A stretch of DNA of 64,000 bases from Pseudobutyrivibrio sp. ACV-2 (GCF_900107545.1 NZ_FNQZ01000015.1:1-64000), one strand, 5' to 3'; positions 8,544 to 17,905 are shown, counted from the first letter of the stretch. The notes: a model not told the origin generated them from the letters alone. Made by a program: numbers and translations.

Positions 8544-10000
8544 GTTTAAATGATATTTGCAATAAATATGCTATTTATATAAATACTGCAATATACATAT
8601 AATACATCATTAATGTTAAATATGCAAAAAATATAAATTACAATTAAAGTGTAAATTACATATCTTATTTAAATAATATTTATAACGTAAAAAATATTTA
8701 ATATAGAATATACATATATTATAGAAGAAACACATTTAGTATTAATAATGTATATAACATTTATAGTTTTAATATCATTATATATAGAAAATAGACTTAT
8801 TACACATTTAATATTATTAATCATAATATTGATAATATTATAAACAGCGTAATATACATAAATAATTTTATATACATATATTACATCAAATATACAAATA
8901 ATGCAAATAAGATATTAAATACTATTAGTATATATTACAAAAAACACATTAGAAACATTATTAATAATATAAGTACTAAATAAATTAAATACATAAGTAA
9001 TAGAAAATATATTATATATGATAATAACACAATAAAAATTAAAAGCGTTATATACATCTAATACATCAAATATGTAAAATATATTAATAGCATAATAAAT
9101 ACTAATAATGTAACAAGAGTATATAATGAATATAGTGGAAAAAATATAAAAAATACAAAGAGCGTAAAAGGAGTATATAGCAATAATAATATAAAAAACA
9201 CATAAAACGCTAAAGAGGGGAATGATGATATAAACAATAAAAACGAAAACAGTGTAATAAACGATAAATAAGAAAAAAATAATAAAGAATATAAAAACAA
9301 TAAAAATGCTAGATATATTAAAAACAACAATAAGACTAAATGTATACAAAATGTAAAAAACACAAATATGACAAAACAATTCCCATAAATGACATGTACG
9401 GCAAGAAAAGTTGTTACAGTGCTGAAATATTAGCTTATCGCAATGAATTGGTTAAATCATTTAAAGAGCAAGGCTGGTCGCCATCAAAGATGTCAGCAAA
9501 GAGAATTATAGATAATATAATAAAGTAAAAAGAGTATAATAAGTAATAAACACAAAAAGAGAAAATATGAATATAAAGACAATACATACATATACCACTA
9601 CTAAGGTTAAATTAACAACATATACTAAATATACATAAGGTAATAAACGTACTATATATACTAATGATACTATATGTACTATATGCACCAATAGAACTAA
9701 ATATGACAATGCAACTAATAAACATAAAAATGTGTGAAAGGATATTTATACTAGTTGTGATATATTAACAAAATGGGTTGAATGTACGGTATACACAATT
9801 TATATTAATAAAACATATTACACAAATTATACTAATAAGACAAATCAATCGTTAAATCCCGATAATAGATAGTAAATAGTTGTTCATATATAAAGTTATT
9901 GTCTAATCATATATTCAGCTCGAATATAAGGATTTTATAGCGACTCGCCATAATAAATATGATAATTGTTATGTTGATAATACGCAATTGCTGACTTATA
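8544..10000. other. AT-rich gene desert with direct repeats, candidate centromere
   Basis: Nearly 1.5 kb of extreme AT content, A-rich on the plus strand, built of ATA/TACATA/AATA words. Apart from one small ORF (9340-9528) no credible gene is present. A 20-base direct repeat, consensus TATACATMTAWTACATCAWA, occurs at 8592-8611, 8871-8890 and 9051-9070, with a partial copy near 8709; the second and third are preceded at some distance by AGCGTWATATACAT (near 8846 and 9044). Around 9590-9720 there is a second cluster of ACTATATGYAC / TACTAAT words. The place beside parA suggests a partition site or unwinding region. Confidence 0.6.
9340..9528 (+). CDS. Small hypothetical protein in the AT-rich region
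   Basis: A 62-residue ORF, lysine-rich at the start and ending in KSFKEQGWSPSKMSAKRIIDNIIK. The part from about 9390 to 9510 has clearly more G+C and more ordinary codons than the surrounding low-complexity DNA, which is why it is listed. A shorter start at 9394 (MYGKKSCYSAEIL) is possible. No convincing ribosome binding site is visible and I recognise no family. It may be a real small protein or the surviving end of a former gene. Confidence 0.3.
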   Translation: MYTKCKKHKYDKTIPINDMYGKKSCYSAEILAYRNELVKSFKEQGWSPSKMSAKRIIDNIIK

Positions 10001-10034
10001 CTTGGGCTTAGAGATTATTGGAGGTAAACGCTAT

Positions 10035-11708
10035 ATGAAATTTAAAGATATGCCATATGAACGACCTGATATAGAAGTTCTAGAAAGAAAGATAGATGAA
10101 CTGATCAAAAAACAGCAAGATGCAAAATCTGGTGAAGAACAATTTGAAATAAATAAAGAATATTACACACTTCGTAAAGATTTTGAGACAGCTTACAATA
10201 TTGCATATATTAGACACGATGCGGATAGTACAGATGAATTATACGAAAAAGAAAATGATTATTTTGATGAAATACTTCCTAGATGGAGTAATGCTTGCAT
10301 TAAGTATAGTCGTGCTTTATTTGACAGTCCATATCGAGCATATCTTGAAGAAAAATTAGGGCCAGTGACTTTTAAGAATATGGAGCTTGATGATAAATCA
10401 ATAAGCGAGGAAATTCTTCCACTTATGCAGGAAGAGAACGCTCTTACTTCTAGATATGACAAAATAATTGCAACAGCAAAAATTGAATTTGAAGGCGAAA
10501 CCTATAATTTGTCTTTAATGGGACCATTTGCCAGAAATAAGGATAGAAATATTAGGAAAAAGGCTAATAAGGCTATTTCAGATTGGTTTATGAGTGTGAC
10601 TGATGAAATAGACGAAATATATGATTCATTAGTAAAAAATAGAACAGCTCAGGCGAAAGCATTAGGATTTGAGTCATTTACAGATTTGGCTTACTGTAGA
10701 ATGCATAGAAATTCATATGATAAGGCTAATGTAGAGATTTTTAGAAAGCAGATAAAGGAGTATTTTGTACCTTTTGTTGCTGAATTGGCGGAAAAAAGAG
10801 CTAAGCGTTTAGGATTAGATAAGCTTGCAGATACAGAAATTGGAGTTTACTTCAAAGATGGAAATCCTGCTCCAGTTGGTTCTCCGGAAGAAATTCTTAG
10901 AAGCGGACAAGAAATGTATTCAGATTTAAGTGCCGAGACGAAAGAATACATGGATTTCATGATGGAGAATGAATTATTCGATGTTTTTGGTCGAAAAAAT
11001 AAGGCTGCAGGAGGATATCAGACTTATATTCCAAATTATGAGTCACCATTTATATTTGCTAATTTTAATGGAACAAGTGGTGATATTGATGTAATAACTC
11101 ACGAATGTGGTCACGGATTCCAGTGTTTTATAACACGAAAAGATGAGATATTAGATCATAATAACCTGGGAATGGAGACTGCTGAAATTCATTCAATGTC
11201 TATGGAATATTTTACATATGGATGGATGAAGAACTTTTTTGGTGACAGATATAAGGATTATCTGGAAATGCATTTAGAGGATGCATGTACCTTTTTGCCA
11301 TATGGAACAATGGTAGATGAATTCCAGCATATTGTATATGATAATCCAGAAATGACTCCAGTAGAGCGCAAGGAAACCTGGAAAAAACTTGAGCAGGAGT
11401 ACAGACCTTATATTGATTTTGAAGATACAGAATTCTTTGCTTTAGGAGGATTTTGGCAGAAGCAGACTCATATATTTGATGTACCATTTTATTATATTGA
11501 TTACGTTTTAGCATCGATATGTGCAATGCAGTTTAAGATAAAAATGGATGATGATTTTAAGGCGGCATGGGAAAAATATCTTGAACTTTGTAAGCTTTCT
11601 GGAAGTGATTACTACACAAACATGATAAAAAAGGTTGGACTTAATTCTCCTTTTGAAGATGGCGTTGTAGTAGAAATAGTTGAAAAATTAGCGAAAAAAG
11701 TAATTTAA
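10035..11708 (+). CDS. pepF: M3-family oligoendopeptidase F
   Basis: A 557-residue cytoplasmic zinc metallopeptidase of the M3 family (PepF type) that degrades short peptides. The HEXXH zinc motif is HECGH at residues 356-360, with the third ligand in the METAEIHSMSMEYF helix about 25 residues on. The N-terminal half is the long helical domain usual for oligoendopeptidases. ATG at 10035 is chosen because GGAGGT lies 9 bases upstream; an in-frame TTG further up has no site. It is the first ordinary gene to the right of the AT-rich region and forms a single transcription unit ended by a terminator shared with larC. Confidence 0.92.
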   Translation: MKFKDMPYERPDIEVLERKIDELIKKQQDAKSGEEQFEINKEYYTLRKDFETAYNIAYIRHDADSTDELYEKENDYFDEILPRWSNACIKYSRALFDSPYRAYLEEKLGPVTFKNMELDDKSISEEILPLMQEENALTSRYDKIIATAKIEFEGETYNLSLMGPFARNKDRNIRKKANKAISDWFMSVTDEIDEIYDSLVKNRTAQAKALGFESFTDLAYCRMHRNSYDKANVEIFRKQIKEYFVPFVAELAEKRAKRLGLDKLADTEIGVYFKDGNPAPVGSPEEILRSGQEMYSDLSAETKEYMDFMMENELFDVFGRKNKAAGGYQTYIPNYESPFIFANFNGTSGDIDVITHECGHGFQCFITRKDEILDHNNLGMETAEIHSMSMEYFTYGWMKNFFGDRYKDYLEMHLEDACTFLPYGTMVDEFQHIVYDNPEMTPVERKETWKKLEQEYRPYIDFEDTEFFALGGFWQKQTHIFDVPFYYIDYVLASICAMQFKIKMDDDFKAAWEKYLELCKLSGSDYYTNMIKKVGLNSPFEDGVVVEIVEKLAKKVI

Positions 11709-11709
11709 G

Positions 11710-11748
11710 AAAAAATGGCGTTAGGTATAAAACCTAAACGCCATTTTC
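11710..11748. terminator. Bidirectional terminator between pepF and larC
   Basis: Arms AAAATGGCGTTAGGT (11712-11726) and its near complement ending in CGCCATTTT (to 11747), with A-run on the left and T-run on the right. It ends pepF on the plus strand and larC on the minus strand; the larC stop codon (11734-11736) lies inside the hairpin. Confidence 0.85.
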
Positions 11749-13002
11749 TATTTGTGCTTTTATTTCAGATAAGGGTATCCCTTTTTCTTTAGCTAGTTTG
11801 GCTAAATCATCAAACTCCAACTTACAACGATTGACCCCATAGCCGCTAGATTTCTTAATTCGGACTTCTCCAAGAGGAGTTTCAAGAGATTCAATTTTTC
11901 GGTCTAAAACGTAACGATTACATACTTTTTCTCTAATTCCAATAGTAGTGGTATTTGCAAAAATAGCTTTAACAACTGAATTTTTATTCTTAGCTGAAAC
12001 AATCGCAGTAAGCAAAGTACCTGGTCTATTTTTTTTCATGTTCACAGGGGTATAGAAGACCTCTTTGGCGCCAGCATCGTAGATGGCATCGAGAGCAAAT
12101 CCAAGCTCTTCTCCAGTGATATCGTCAAGGTTGCAATTAAGTTCGATAACCTGATCCACTGAGTCTTCGGTCGAACAAAGAAACATTCTTATGCAGTTGG
12201 CAATAGGAAAATCCTTTTTTCCCATGCCGTAACCAATTTTTTCAATGTTCATAGGAGGCATGTCTCCAAATGATTTGCCGAAATGGCGAAGCAGTGCAGC
12301 GCCTGTAGGTGTGCATAATTCCCCTTCTATACGGCCACCGTAAATAGGCAAATTCCTTAGCAATTCAGCAGTAGCTGGGGCTGGAACGGGTAAGATGCCA
12401 TGTGCAGTATGAACAGTACCACTTCCAACATGAATAGAAGAAACAATAATATCATCTACGTCCAGCTTGTAAAGTAGGTAACAAACAGCCATAACATCAG
12501 CAACTGCATCCATGGTGCCTACTTCATGAAAATGGATGTTTGTTATAGTGGAATTGTGAACGTGCGCCTCAGCTTTTGCTAAGGCTTCGTATACCTGAAT
12601 TCCATGTTTTTTAACTGAATCTGGAGCGTTTAAAGAATTGATAAGTGCTTTTATGTCATCAAGGCTATGATGGTGGTGTTCGTGATGATTATGAACGTCA
12701 TGGTGATGATGATTGTGATGGTGCTCGTCATGATTATGTTCCTCATGATGGTGCTCATGGTGATGGTCATGATGTTCGTGATGATGGTCAGAATGCTCAT
12801 CAATGCCATTGATAAGCACTTTAACGTGTGTTCCATTAATATTACATTTTTCGCTGTTTTCTGCGGTAAAAACAACATCAGGAATACCTAAGGAATTGAG
12901 AGAATCAAGTATCTCAGTTTTATTGTCAAATAATTCTAACAGGGCAGCTGTTAACATATCTCCAGCTGCCCCCATTTTGCACTCAATATATAGTGTTGTC
13001 AT
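11734..13002 (-). CDS. larC: Nickel-pincer cofactor biosynthesis protein LarC
   Basis: A 422-residue LarC, the CTP-dependent nickel insertase that finishes the nickel-pincer nucleotide cofactor. The start MTTLYIECKMGAAGDMLTAALL and the central HFHEVGTMDAVADV segment are typical. Residues 70-112 form a histidine-rich loop, about 28 His in 43 residues, expected to bind or store nickel. It is a single continuous frame, whereas in some lactobacilli larC is split and read by frameshifting. ATG at 13002 has GAGGA 8-9 bases upstream; a TTG at 13017 does not. It follows larB by 21 bp. No larA or larE lies in the window. Confidence 0.93.
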   Translation of the reverse strand: MTTLYIECKMGAAGDMLTAALLELFDNKTEILDSLNSLGIPDVVFTAENSEKCNINGTHVKVLINGIDEHSDHHHEHHDHHHEHHHEEHNHDEHHHNHHHHDVHNHHEHHHHSLDDIKALINSLNAPDSVKKHGIQVYEALAKAEAHVHNSTITNIHFHEVGTMDAVADVMAVCYLLYKLDVDDIIVSSIHVGSGTVHTAHGILPVPAPATAELLRNLPIYGGRIEGELCTPTGAALLRHFGKSFGDMPPMNIEKIGYGMGKKDFPIANCIRMFLCSTEDSVDQVIELNCNLDDITGEELGFALDAIYDAGAKEVFYTPVNMKKNRPGTLLTAIVSAKNKNSVVKAIFANTTTIGIREKVCNRYVLDRKIESLETPLGEVRIKKSSGYGVNRCKLEFDDLAKLAKEKGIPLSEIKAQIENGV

Positions 13003-13023
13003 AAAAATAATCCTCAAAAAATA

Positions 13024-13767
13024 TTAACGATGATTAATTAGGCTGGCCTGATAAGCGGCGCCAAAACCATTGTCTATGTTTACAACGGATATACCGTTTG
13101 CACAAGAATTTAGCATGGATAAAAGAGCTGCAATGCCGCCAAATGAGGCCCCGTAGCCTACGGATGTAGGTACTGCAATCACAGGCGCCTCTGCTAGGCC
13201 CCCTAAAACGCTCGCTAAGGCCCCTTCCATGCCAGCTATGGCAATTATCACGCTTGCGTCTACAATCTCGTCTAGGTGCGCTAGCGTGCGATGTAGACCG
13301 GCCACACCAACATCATATAACCTGGTGACATTATTACCAAGAAATTCGGCTGTGAGAGCAGCTTCTTCTGCAACAGGAACATCGCTAGTGCCACCGGTGG
13401 CCACAAGGATTGTGCCTTTGCCAGAAACAGGTGGCATTCCCCCTAATATAGCGAGCTTTGCATCCTCATAATAATCAATATCGTGGTATTTCATTACCTG
13501 CTGATACTTATCGGGTGACATTCTTGTAATTAAGATGCGCTCCTGGCCTGATTCCTTTAATTTGGAAATAATACCAATAATTTGTTTAGGTGTTTTGCCG
13601 GCTCCGTAAATAACCTCACCAGCACCGTTTCTGATGGATCTGTGGGTGTCGATTTTAGCGTAGCCTATATCCATAAAAGGCTTTGTCTTAAGCTGATGTA
13701 TGGCGCTATCTACAGATATTTCGCCAGATTGAACACCTTCCAATAATTTTTTTATATCTTCATTCAT
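13024..13767 (-). CDS. larB: Pyridinium-3,5-biscarboxylic acid mononucleotide synthase LarB
   Basis: A 247-residue LarB with a PurE-like C-terminal domain. In the nickel-pincer pathway LarB carboxylates and hydrolyses nicotinic acid adenine dinucleotide to give the biscarboxylate mononucleotide. Family features: DTHRSIRNGAGEVIYGAGKT near residue 40, ILVATGGTSDVPVAEEA, YDVGVAGLHRTLAH, AIAGMEGALASVLGGL and PTSVGYGASFGG. Length is normal. It is the first gene of a larB-larC operon. The sulfur-transfer enzyme LarE and the racemase LarA that uses the cofactor must lie elsewhere. Confidence 0.94.
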   Translation of the reverse strand: MNEDIKKLLEGVQSGEISVDSAIHQLKTKPFMDIGYAKIDTHRSIRNGAGEVIYGAGKTPKQIIGIISKLKESGQERILITRMSPDKYQQVMKYHDIDYYEDAKLAILGGMPPVSGKGTILVATGGTSDVPVAEEAALTAEFLGNNVTRLYDVGVAGLHRTLAHLDEIVDASVIIAIAGMEGALASVLGGLAEAPVIAVPTSVGYGASFGGIAALLSMLNSCANGISVVNIDNGFGAAYQASLINHR

Positions 13768-13854
13768 ATCTTATACCAGTGACTATATAAATATAGTCTT
13801 TTTTTGTTTAGTATAGCATAAGCAATTTAGTTGTAAATAATTGAATTCAAAGAT

Positions 13855-13887
13855 AAATAAAAAGGGCCCTGATATTACTCAGAGCCC
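13855..13887 (-). terminator. Terminator of the chemoreceptor gene
   Basis: On the minus strand GGGCTCTGA / TCAGGGCCC forms a 9-bp stem (one G-T pair) followed by TTTTTATTTATC. It lies 16 bases after the receptor stop codon. Confidence 0.8.
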
Positions 13888-13902
13888 GTATATACGAGGA
13901 TT

Positions 13903-15924
13903 TTATACTTTGAATACCTTTATTAAATCTTCTATTCGCATGGTAGAATCTGACACAGCGGTTGCACTATTGTCAACACCACGAGAGTTTTCTGCAACCT
14001 GCTCAGCGCCTTCAGCGAGGGTTGTAGCTGTTGAAGATACTTCTTCGGTACTTGCAGATTGTTCTTCAGAAATTGCAGCCATAGATGTGGCAATTTCATC
14101 AACACTCCCGATTTTATCAATCATTTCGCCAACAGTCTCACTGGCTTGATCCAAGCTCTTGAAAATCTTTTCAAATGTTGCACCTGCGGTATTTACGGAA
14201 TCCATACTGGTGTTGATATCTTCAACGTTAGCCTTGGCTTTTTCTGAAAGCTCAGCAACTTGCGTTGTAATATCCTTTATAATTTCAGAAATCTGGCGTG
14301 TAGATTCAGCACTATTTTGTGCTAAAGCGCCAATTTCATCAGCAACAACGGCAAATCCACGACCGGCTTCTCCTGCTCTGGCAGCTTCTATAGAGGCATT
14401 AAGAGAAAGAAGATTGGTCTGACTTGAAATGGAATTAATTATGTCAACGATTGAATCAATCTGCTTAGCAGAAGCATCAACAGTGTTTACAACCTCGTTC
14501 ATTTTGTTTATTGATTCAGCTACATTTGCCATACCAGATTGAACGGCTTCCATATCACGCTGGCCTTCTCTGGCTGTTGCCACAAGGTCTTCCATAGTTT
14601 CTTTGGTATTTTCACTTTGCTGAGTAAGGTCACTTACCTGCTGTGCAAGATTTGTTGCATTTTCAGCCAAATCGCCTACAGCGCTGGACATATCATCCAT
14701 TGTTCTTTGAATTTGTTGCATTGCAGAAGCCTGATCATCAGCCTGCTGATTTAAGTCACCAGAAACGGTTTTACTGTTATTTGCTTCTATAGAGAGTTGG
14801 TCCGTCATGGCTTTGATTTCAGTAAGAGTATCACGCATTTTGATTACATAATCATGCATATTATCATTCATGATACCTATTTCGTTAGTGCCACCCTTTG
14901 GAATATCAACCGTAAAATCGCCACCTGCAATTTTGGTGATGCTATCAGTAAGACTTCTAACTGGTCGTGCAATAAGTTTAGTGATAACACCCTGTAAAAT
15001 AATAACCATTACAAATAAAATGATGGCTGCAGCGATGACTGAAATAATCTCAAACTTGCGCAGTTCTGCTAATACATCAGCTGTTTTTACGTAGGAAACT
15101 AATGTCCACCTAGTTCCATCTACAGGATAAAACGCTACGTAATAATTTTTGCCATTGTTTCCAGGTAAAATCTGTACTTCAGAAATATCGCCTGAGCTAA
15201 TGAAGGTTGAAATACCTTGAAGAAGAACATCATCAGGATGCTCTGAAACATCTGTACCAACATAAGATGTGTCAAGTGAACCAAGAATCATGGTATTATC
15301 AAGGCATAAGCTGCCACCAGTAATACCAGGTTTATATGAGCTTACAAGCTCTGATAAGCCTGCTAAAAGTATATCTATTGATAATGCTCCTGTTCTGCCA
15401 TCTTTAAGTGTGATAGACCTTGAACCGCAGGAAACCATTGAATTAGTGGTTAAATCCAGTGATGGAGGACCTAGGGTAACTGTACTGTTTGTAACACCAT
15501 TTTGGTACCATGCGCGAGTTGTAGGATCGTAGCCAGAATCAGGAGTCCAGTGTGCGCCATCAATAAAATCCATGTTTGAAAGACCGATATAGACATCTGA
15601 AACCTTACCTTCATAGCTTTTCATAGAGTTGGCAAGAATAGATTCTATTTGAGCGTCTGATTCAAAATTGGTTTGTTCTATAACATCAGCTATACCATCA
15701 TAGTAAAGCTTAATGATATCTGCGATTTGTGCTATACCGGTTGCATTAGCACGAGTTTCTTCTTTTAAACTACTTTTGGCTTCACGTTCAATTACGGATT
15801 TAGCTTGAATTGAGAGAGTAATTGCGACAATAGAAATAGCGACAATTACAAGTGGCACAAGAATTGTCAATAGTTGGGCGCTGATGTGCGCAGTTTTAGT
15901 AGGCTGCCTTTTATCTTTTCCCAT
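13903..15924 (-). CDS. Methyl-accepting chemotaxis protein with dCache-type sensor
   Basis: A 673-residue transmembrane chemoreceptor. TM1 is near residues 15-37 ([20 protein letters not shown]), followed by an external double-Cache sensor of about 250 residues ([40 protein letters not shown]), TM2 ([17 protein letters not shown]), a HAMP domain ([18 protein letters not shown]) and the long signalling coiled coil. The conserved tip [20 protein letters not shown] is intact. ATG at 15924 is used because AAGGGGG lies 5 bases upstream; a longer start would run through this site. Ligand unknown; dCache receptors of this type often sense amino acids or organic acids. No other chemotaxis gene is nearby. 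Confidence 0.93.
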   Translation of the reverse strand: MGKDKRQPTKTAHISAQLLTILVPLVIVAISIVAITLSIQAKSVIEREAKSSLKEETRANATGIAQIADIIKLYYDGIADVIEQTNFESDAQIESILANSMKSYEGKVSDVYIGLSNMDFIDGAHWTPDSGYDPTTRAWYQNGVTNSTVTLGPPSLDLTTNSMVSCGSRSITLKDGRTGALSIDILLAGLSELVSSYKPGITGGSLCLDNTMILGSLDTSYVGTDVSEHPDDVLLQGISTFISSGDISEVQILPGNNGKNYYVAFYPVDGTRWTLVSYVKTADVLAELRKFEIISVIAAAIILFVMVIILQGVITKLIARPVRSLTDSITKIAGGDFTVDIPKGGTNEIGIMNDNMHDYVIKMRDTLTEIKAMTDQLSIEANNSKTVSGDLNQQADDQASAMQQIQRTMDDMSSAVGDLAENATNLAQQVSDLTQQSENTKETMEDLVATAREGQRDMEAVQSGMANVAESINKMNEVVNTVDASAKQIDSIVDIINSISSQTNLLSLNASIEAARAGEAGRGFAVVADEIGALAQNSAESTRQISEIIKDITTQVAELSEKAKANVEDINTSMDSVNTAGATFEKIFKSLDQASETVGEMIDKIGSVDEIATSMAAISEEQSASTEEVSSTATTLAEGAEQVAENSRGVDNSATAVSDSTMRIEDLIKVFKV

Positions 15925-16383
15925 AGGAACCCCCTTCCCCTTATTTAACAGCATTTTACCAGCTGTTGTAGAAATACACCCTTGGACAATATATATCAGA
16001 ATATAATGGGGTTTAGATGGAAAAAGTGTGAAAATTATAAGAAATGTGTGAATTGCTCACTCACATCAAACTATATTGTGCGCAACGATTTTTGTTATAT
16101 GCTGTTTAATGTTTATTTGAAAAGCGCAATTCACATTTATAATTACAAAATAACGGCACAAATCCATATTTATATTTTTTTTCTAGTTCTGAAGTTGAAA
16201 TTTCAAATACTCTACGGCACATTGGACAACGAAGTTTTACCATATCCATAAAAATTCACCTACCTGACGCATAGAATGATGTTTGTTAACTGAAATTAGC
16301 CTAATATTAGCAAATAATTGTGAAAATAGTTTTATATTTGTGTGACCTGATAAAATATCAAGTAAATTAGCTATATTTCGTAT
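15925..16383. other. Intergenic region without recognisable genes
   Basis: About 460 bp between the divergent chemoreceptor gene and a small gene. It is AT-rich with several GTGTGAA/GTGTGAC words (16026, 16046, 16340) that resemble half-sites of the element at 16384 but are not at its 11-bp spacing. Short ORFs here have no ribosome binding site and no recognisable family. No RNA gene was recognised. Confidence 0.5.
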
Positions 16384-16418
16384 GTGTGATACTAGTGTGA
16401 TTATTGAAATGCTAAGAT
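16384..16418 (+). promoter_or_regulatory. Promoter with two TGTGAT hexamers in helical phase (copy 1 of 3)
   Basis: TGTGAT at 16385-16390 and 16396-16401 are direct repeats 11 bp apart (5-bp spacer), each preceded by G. After exactly 11 bases comes TAAGAT (16413-16418) preceded by TGC, an extended -10. The repeats occupy the -35 position. The same layout stands before 18036 and 57360. Its form matches the WalR-type consensus TGTWAH-N5-TGTWAH with G at position 4, so a response regulator of the OmpR/PhoB class is the likely binder (inference). Confidence 0.6.
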
Positions 16419-16479
16419 GCAATTACAAACAAGTTAAACACACTAATTAAACTAAAAAAACAAATATTGGAGGTAAAAA

Positions 16480-16614
16480 ATGGTAGTAGGAGATATCATT
16501 AGATGTTGCACAGTTGATGAGGTAGTTAGTAAGGCATTTGAGCTGAAAGATAAGGGAATAATTACAGAGTTCATAGCTAACTACACACTAAGAGTTGTAG
16601 CTGTTTCGGAATAA
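16480..16614 (+). CDS. 44-residue small protein
   Basis: A short gene, MVVGDIIRCCTVDEVVSK... to ...LRVVAVSE, 44 residues. Support: a strong TTGGAGG 7 bases upstream of the ATG, the specific promoter at 16384-16418, ordinary codon use and a good terminator right after the stop. It has a CC pair near residue 9-10 and no signal peptide or membrane segment. It could be a small soluble regulator or metal-binding peptide; I recognise no family. Confidence 0.75.
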   Translation: MVVGDIIRCCTVDEVVSKAFELKDKGIITEFIANYTLRVVAVSE

Positions 16615-16627
16615 AAGAAGGTTTCAG

Positions 16628-16657
16628 GGTCAGGAGTTCCTGGCCTTTTTTATTTTT
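16628..16657 (+). terminator. Terminator of the 44-residue gene
   Basis: GGTCAGG-AGTT-CCTGGCC forms a 7-bp stem with one G-T pair, followed by TTTTTTATTTTT. It lies 13 bases after the stop codon. Confidence 0.85.
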
Positions 16658-16669
16658 ATAATAAAAATA

Positions 16670-16695
16670 CCCTCAGGCACTGGCATACCTGAGGG
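16670..16695 (-). terminator. Terminator of the flavodoxin operon
   Basis: CCCTCAGG and CCTGAGGG are 8-bp arms around a 10-base loop. On the minus strand they are followed by TATTTTTATTATA. It lies 70 bases past the flavodoxin stop codon. Confidence 0.7.
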
Positions 16696-16764
16696 CTGTA
16701 AAAGGAGTCTAATAACTTCCCCAAGAAACCCGGTTTGAAACTTAGGGAATAAGAAGTAAACGAT

Positions 16765-17196
16765 TTAAACTGCTGCTAAAGCTCTACCAAGATCTTTGCA
16801 AGCATCTTCTGTAGCTGAATCTGGAGCATCCTGGCAAATGATACCTTCACCACCAACAACAGTAGCACCAGCAGCTGTCATGCGATCTACCCAATCGCGC
16901 ATCCATTGACCATCACCCCAACCGTAAGAACCGAAGAGGCCGATTGTCTTTCCTGAAACAAAACCTTCTAAATCTGTTACAAATGGTTCCATTTCACCTT
17001 CTTCAAGAACTTCAGCACCCATTGCAGGGCAACCAAGTGCAAAAGCCTTTGCGGATTTTAATTCATCTATAGAGGCATCTGCGACAAATACAACGTTTGC
17101 CTCACCACCAGCAGCGGTAACACCTTCACCAATAGCATTTGCCATGTTCTCTGTATTACCTGACTGGGACCAAAAAACAATATTTATTTTACTCAT
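16765..17196 (-). CDS. Flavodoxin
   Basis: A 143-residue short-chain flavodoxin, an FMN electron carrier used in place of ferredoxin, especially when iron is scarce. The phosphate-binding loop is near residues 10-16 (SQSGNTENMA). The two FMN-flanking loops are ALGCPAMGAEVLEEGEMEPF and GSYGWGDGQWMRDW. Length is typical of clostridial flavodoxins. Second gene of an operon with the DUF3793 gene, 25 bp downstream, behind a promoter with a palindromic operator that would fit iron control. Confidence 0.94.
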   Translation of the reverse strand: MSKINIVFWSQSGNTENMANAIGEGVTAAGGEANVVFVADASIDELKSAKAFALGCPAMGAEVLEEGEMEPFVTDLEGFVSGKTIGLFGSYGWGDGQWMRDWVDRMTAAGATVVGGEGIICQDAPDSATEDACKDLGRALAAV

Positions 17197-17221
17197 AATA
17201 CATCTCTCCTTTATAAATAGT

Positions 17222-17830
17222 TTAGCCTGCTAATTTATTGCAGGATGCTTCTTTTAAAATTTCTTTTAAGGTATATCCTCTTGATATTTTACAGACCATA
17301 TCGTCTTTAACATCATCGAAAAGGCTAAATAACTGCAGGGTTTTGCATGTGTCCCCGTACACCTTCCAATATCCGGCAGCTTCAAACCCATCACCTTGAT
17401 TGTTGATAAAGCCCATAACATCACATAGTGGATACCCTAAGAAAATACCCATTTCATGAGGAAAATCTATTCTATTGGTAATAAAGGAATCATAGCGCTT
17501 CTGGAAAAATCTTAATGAAGCACCGAAATTATCTGAGTGATAACCGTATCCCAATAAGAAGGATTTAACCTCATCTCTCATTAAGTAGTCATGAAGCATC
17601 TTCCTATTGAAAACAAGAAAAATAACTCTGTTTCGGTCATAGACCAAACGATACCCCAAGAGACCTGCGTTTTTAAGCGCATATCTTGCTTTGTCTTCCA
17701 TATCTCTAGGAAGAATAAGAAGATTAGAGGTTTTAAGGCCTGCTAAAGTCGGTGCACACTGTAAAACAATCTGTAATTCAACTCTTCGCCTGTCCATGGC
17801 GCATAACATCTCAAATACTTCTTTGCTCAT
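17222..17830 (-). CDS. DUF3793 family protein
   Basis: A 202-residue cytoplasmic protein of the DUF3793 family. The family hallmarks are present: an ELQIVLQCAPTLAGLKTSNL segment near residue 18, then FPHEMGIFLGYPLCDVMGFI and GYWKVYGD near the C-terminus. The family has no assigned biochemical role but is often found next to flavodoxin genes in clostridia, as here. Five cysteines, including one pair of the CAP type, might bind metal. It is the first gene of the operon, start ATG at 17830. Confidence 0.85.
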   Translation of the reverse strand: MSKEVFEMLCAMDRRRVELQIVLQCAPTLAGLKTSNLLILPRDMEDKARYALKNAGLLGYRLVYDRNRVIFLVFNRKMLHDYLMRDEVKSFLLGYGYHSDNFGASLRFFQKRYDSFITNRIDFPHEMGIFLGYPLCDVMGFINNQGDGFEAAGYWKVYGDTCKTLQLFSLFDDVKDDMVCKISRGYTLKEILKEASCNKLAG

Positions 17831-17853
17831 AACATACTCTCACTTTATTATTG

Positions 17854-17905
17854 GTTAGCCGTTGCTAACTGTGGTTATAATATACTAATGCACTCCGCAA
17901 GTCAA
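17854..17905 (-). promoter_or_regulatory. Promoter and palindromic operator of the DUF3793-flavodoxin operon
   Basis: On the minus strand TTGACT (17900-17905) and TATTAT (17877-17882) are 17 bases apart. Just downstream, over the start point, lies GTTAGC-CGTT-GCTAAC (17854-17869), a perfect inverted repeat. Its GGTTAGC core resembles DtxR/IdeR-type iron operators (TTAGGTTAGSCTAACCTAA). A repressor bound there would block the promoter. Iron control is inference. Confidence 0.6.

Noticed and set aside
8915-9379. Long minus-strand ORFs of 154 and 101 codons in the AT-rich region
   Set aside because: They consist almost only of Ile, Phe, Tyr, Val and Ser, as expected from chance reading of A-rich DNA; no start signal or family.
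12651-12891. Met/Ile/Thr- or Met/Val-rich ORFs on both strands
   Set aside because: They are out-of-frame readings of the His-rich loop codons (CAT/CAC) of larC.
15982-16251. 89-codon ORF after the chemoreceptor gene
   Set aside because: No ribosome binding site, unusual composition, and no recognisable family; best treated as intergenic.
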